DNA of 5,936 nt. Source: Bacteroidales bacterium. GTDB taxonomy: Bacteria > Bacteroidota > Bacteroidia > Bacteroidales > UBA12481. Within the stretch, counting starts at the first letter, position 1; each line of letters starts with the position of its first letter. Both the position numbers and the translations under genes were made by a program. Below are positions 5,546-5,936 of this stretch, piece by piece. Location: assembly GCA_028707745.1 (NCBI GenBank), contig JAQWAJ010000126.1, forward strand, positions 1 to 5,936, in the 5' to 3' direction. The notes beneath the pieces are model-generated. The model searched no databases and was not told the DNA's origin. It worked only from the letters and a program-made list of their open reading frames with translations.

Positions 5546-5936
5546 ATGAAAAAAGTCGTATTACTCGCATCAGCTGCACTGGTTCTCCTAAGCCTGAACA
5601 GCTACGGACAGGATCCGGATACATCGAAGATCAGGGTCGGAAATAAAAAATATACCATTATCGTTGATGACGATAAAGAAATCAAAATTCTGACAGATGA
5701 CGATCATTCTCCGGTTGTCATAAACAAACGTCATGAATCCAAAACACATAATCATGCCCGGCGTATGAACGGAACCTGGGAAGGATTTGAAATCGGACTG
5801 GCTAATTATGTGAATGCCGATAATAAGTTTGAACTACCTCACAACGGCGGGTTCATGGATCTGGATGCTGCCAAAAGCCTGGACCTAAGCTTCAACTTCG
5901 CAGAGAAATCTCTCGGAATTGTTAAAAACTATGTTG
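5546..5936 (+). CDS. Exported protein, probable outer-membrane beta-barrel (N-terminal part)
   Basis: The first 130 codons of a gene running off the right edge. Residues 1-22 are a signal peptide (KK at 2-3, hydrophobic core 4-17, ending NSYGQ), a common Bacteroidota type. The mature N-terminus has a strand-like stretch (KIRVGNKKYTIIVDDD) and a hydrophilic, Asp-, His- and Lys-rich linker to about residue 73. From W78 the pattern changes to alternating aromatic and small residues: WEGFEIGLANYVN, then FELPHNGGFMDLDAAKSLDLSFNF and LGIVKNYV. This resembles Bacteroidota outer-membrane beta-barrel proteins commonly found beside ECF sigma/anti-sigma pairs, where a full protein would be expected to be over 200 residues; that comparison is from memory. 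It has its own ECF-like promoter. It could be the output of the sigma regulon or its surface sensor; the rest of the gene is needed to judge. Confidence 0.75.
   Translation, partial: MKKVVLLASAALVLLSLNSYGQDPDTSKIRVGNKKYTIIVDDDKEIKILTDDDHSPVVINKRHESKTHNHARRMNGTWEGFEIGLANYVNADNKFELPHNGGFMDLDAAKSLDLSFNFAEKSLGIVKNYV

Overview
The window looks like a chromosomal piece of a member of the Bacteroidota, probably of the Bacteroidales type. The evidence is indirect. Starts lack Shine-Dalgarno sequences and sit in AT-rich leaders. One promoter has the TAnnTTTG -7 box typical of the phylum. The gene families (LolA-like protein beside FtsX permeases, a zinc-less anti-sigma factor with a YLDGNLS-type N-terminus, and an outer-membrane protein with a signal peptide ending in YGQ) are also common there. 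I cannot name a genus.

Left half (1-2907, all minus strand): an operon reading right to left. It holds a TetR-family repressor, a LolA-like secreted protein, an FtsX/LolC-type ABC permease, and the start of a second permease that runs off the left edge. The promoter upstream of the repressor has a clear -7 box that abuts and slightly overlaps an 18-bp imperfect palindrome, which suggests autorepression. The genes together look like a Lol/MacB-type envelope transporter; the ATPase is not in view and may lie further left. Between the two permeases is a short degenerate heptanucleotide array, and it supplies the stop codon of the upstream permease.

Middle (3007-3759, minus): a stand-alone secreted HAD-superfamily acid phosphatase of the class B / e(P4) type, divergent from the next module.

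Right half (3898 to the end, plus): an ECF sigma factor, a single-pass membrane anti-sigma factor one base behind it, and the first 130 codons of an exported protein that is probably an outer-membrane beta-barrel. The sigma gene and the exported-protein gene have near-matching upstream elements, TGTAAC-N17-CGTC with TTT after the first box and TC before the second. The simplest reading is a self-activating sigma factor that also drives an envelope protein, held in check by the anti-sigma factor.

The most unusual feature is inside the anti-sigma gene, just after its membrane segment: 18 uninterrupted degenerate heptanucleotides (consensus CGARACN) that encode exactly six 7-residue peptide repeats. 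The same repeat family forms the short array between the permeases, in opposite orientation. Because 7 is not a multiple of 3, gaining or losing one unit would shift the frame, and in either case a TGA inside the array itself comes into frame. The array could therefore switch or truncate the anti-sigma factor, although its degeneracy argues against frequent slippage.
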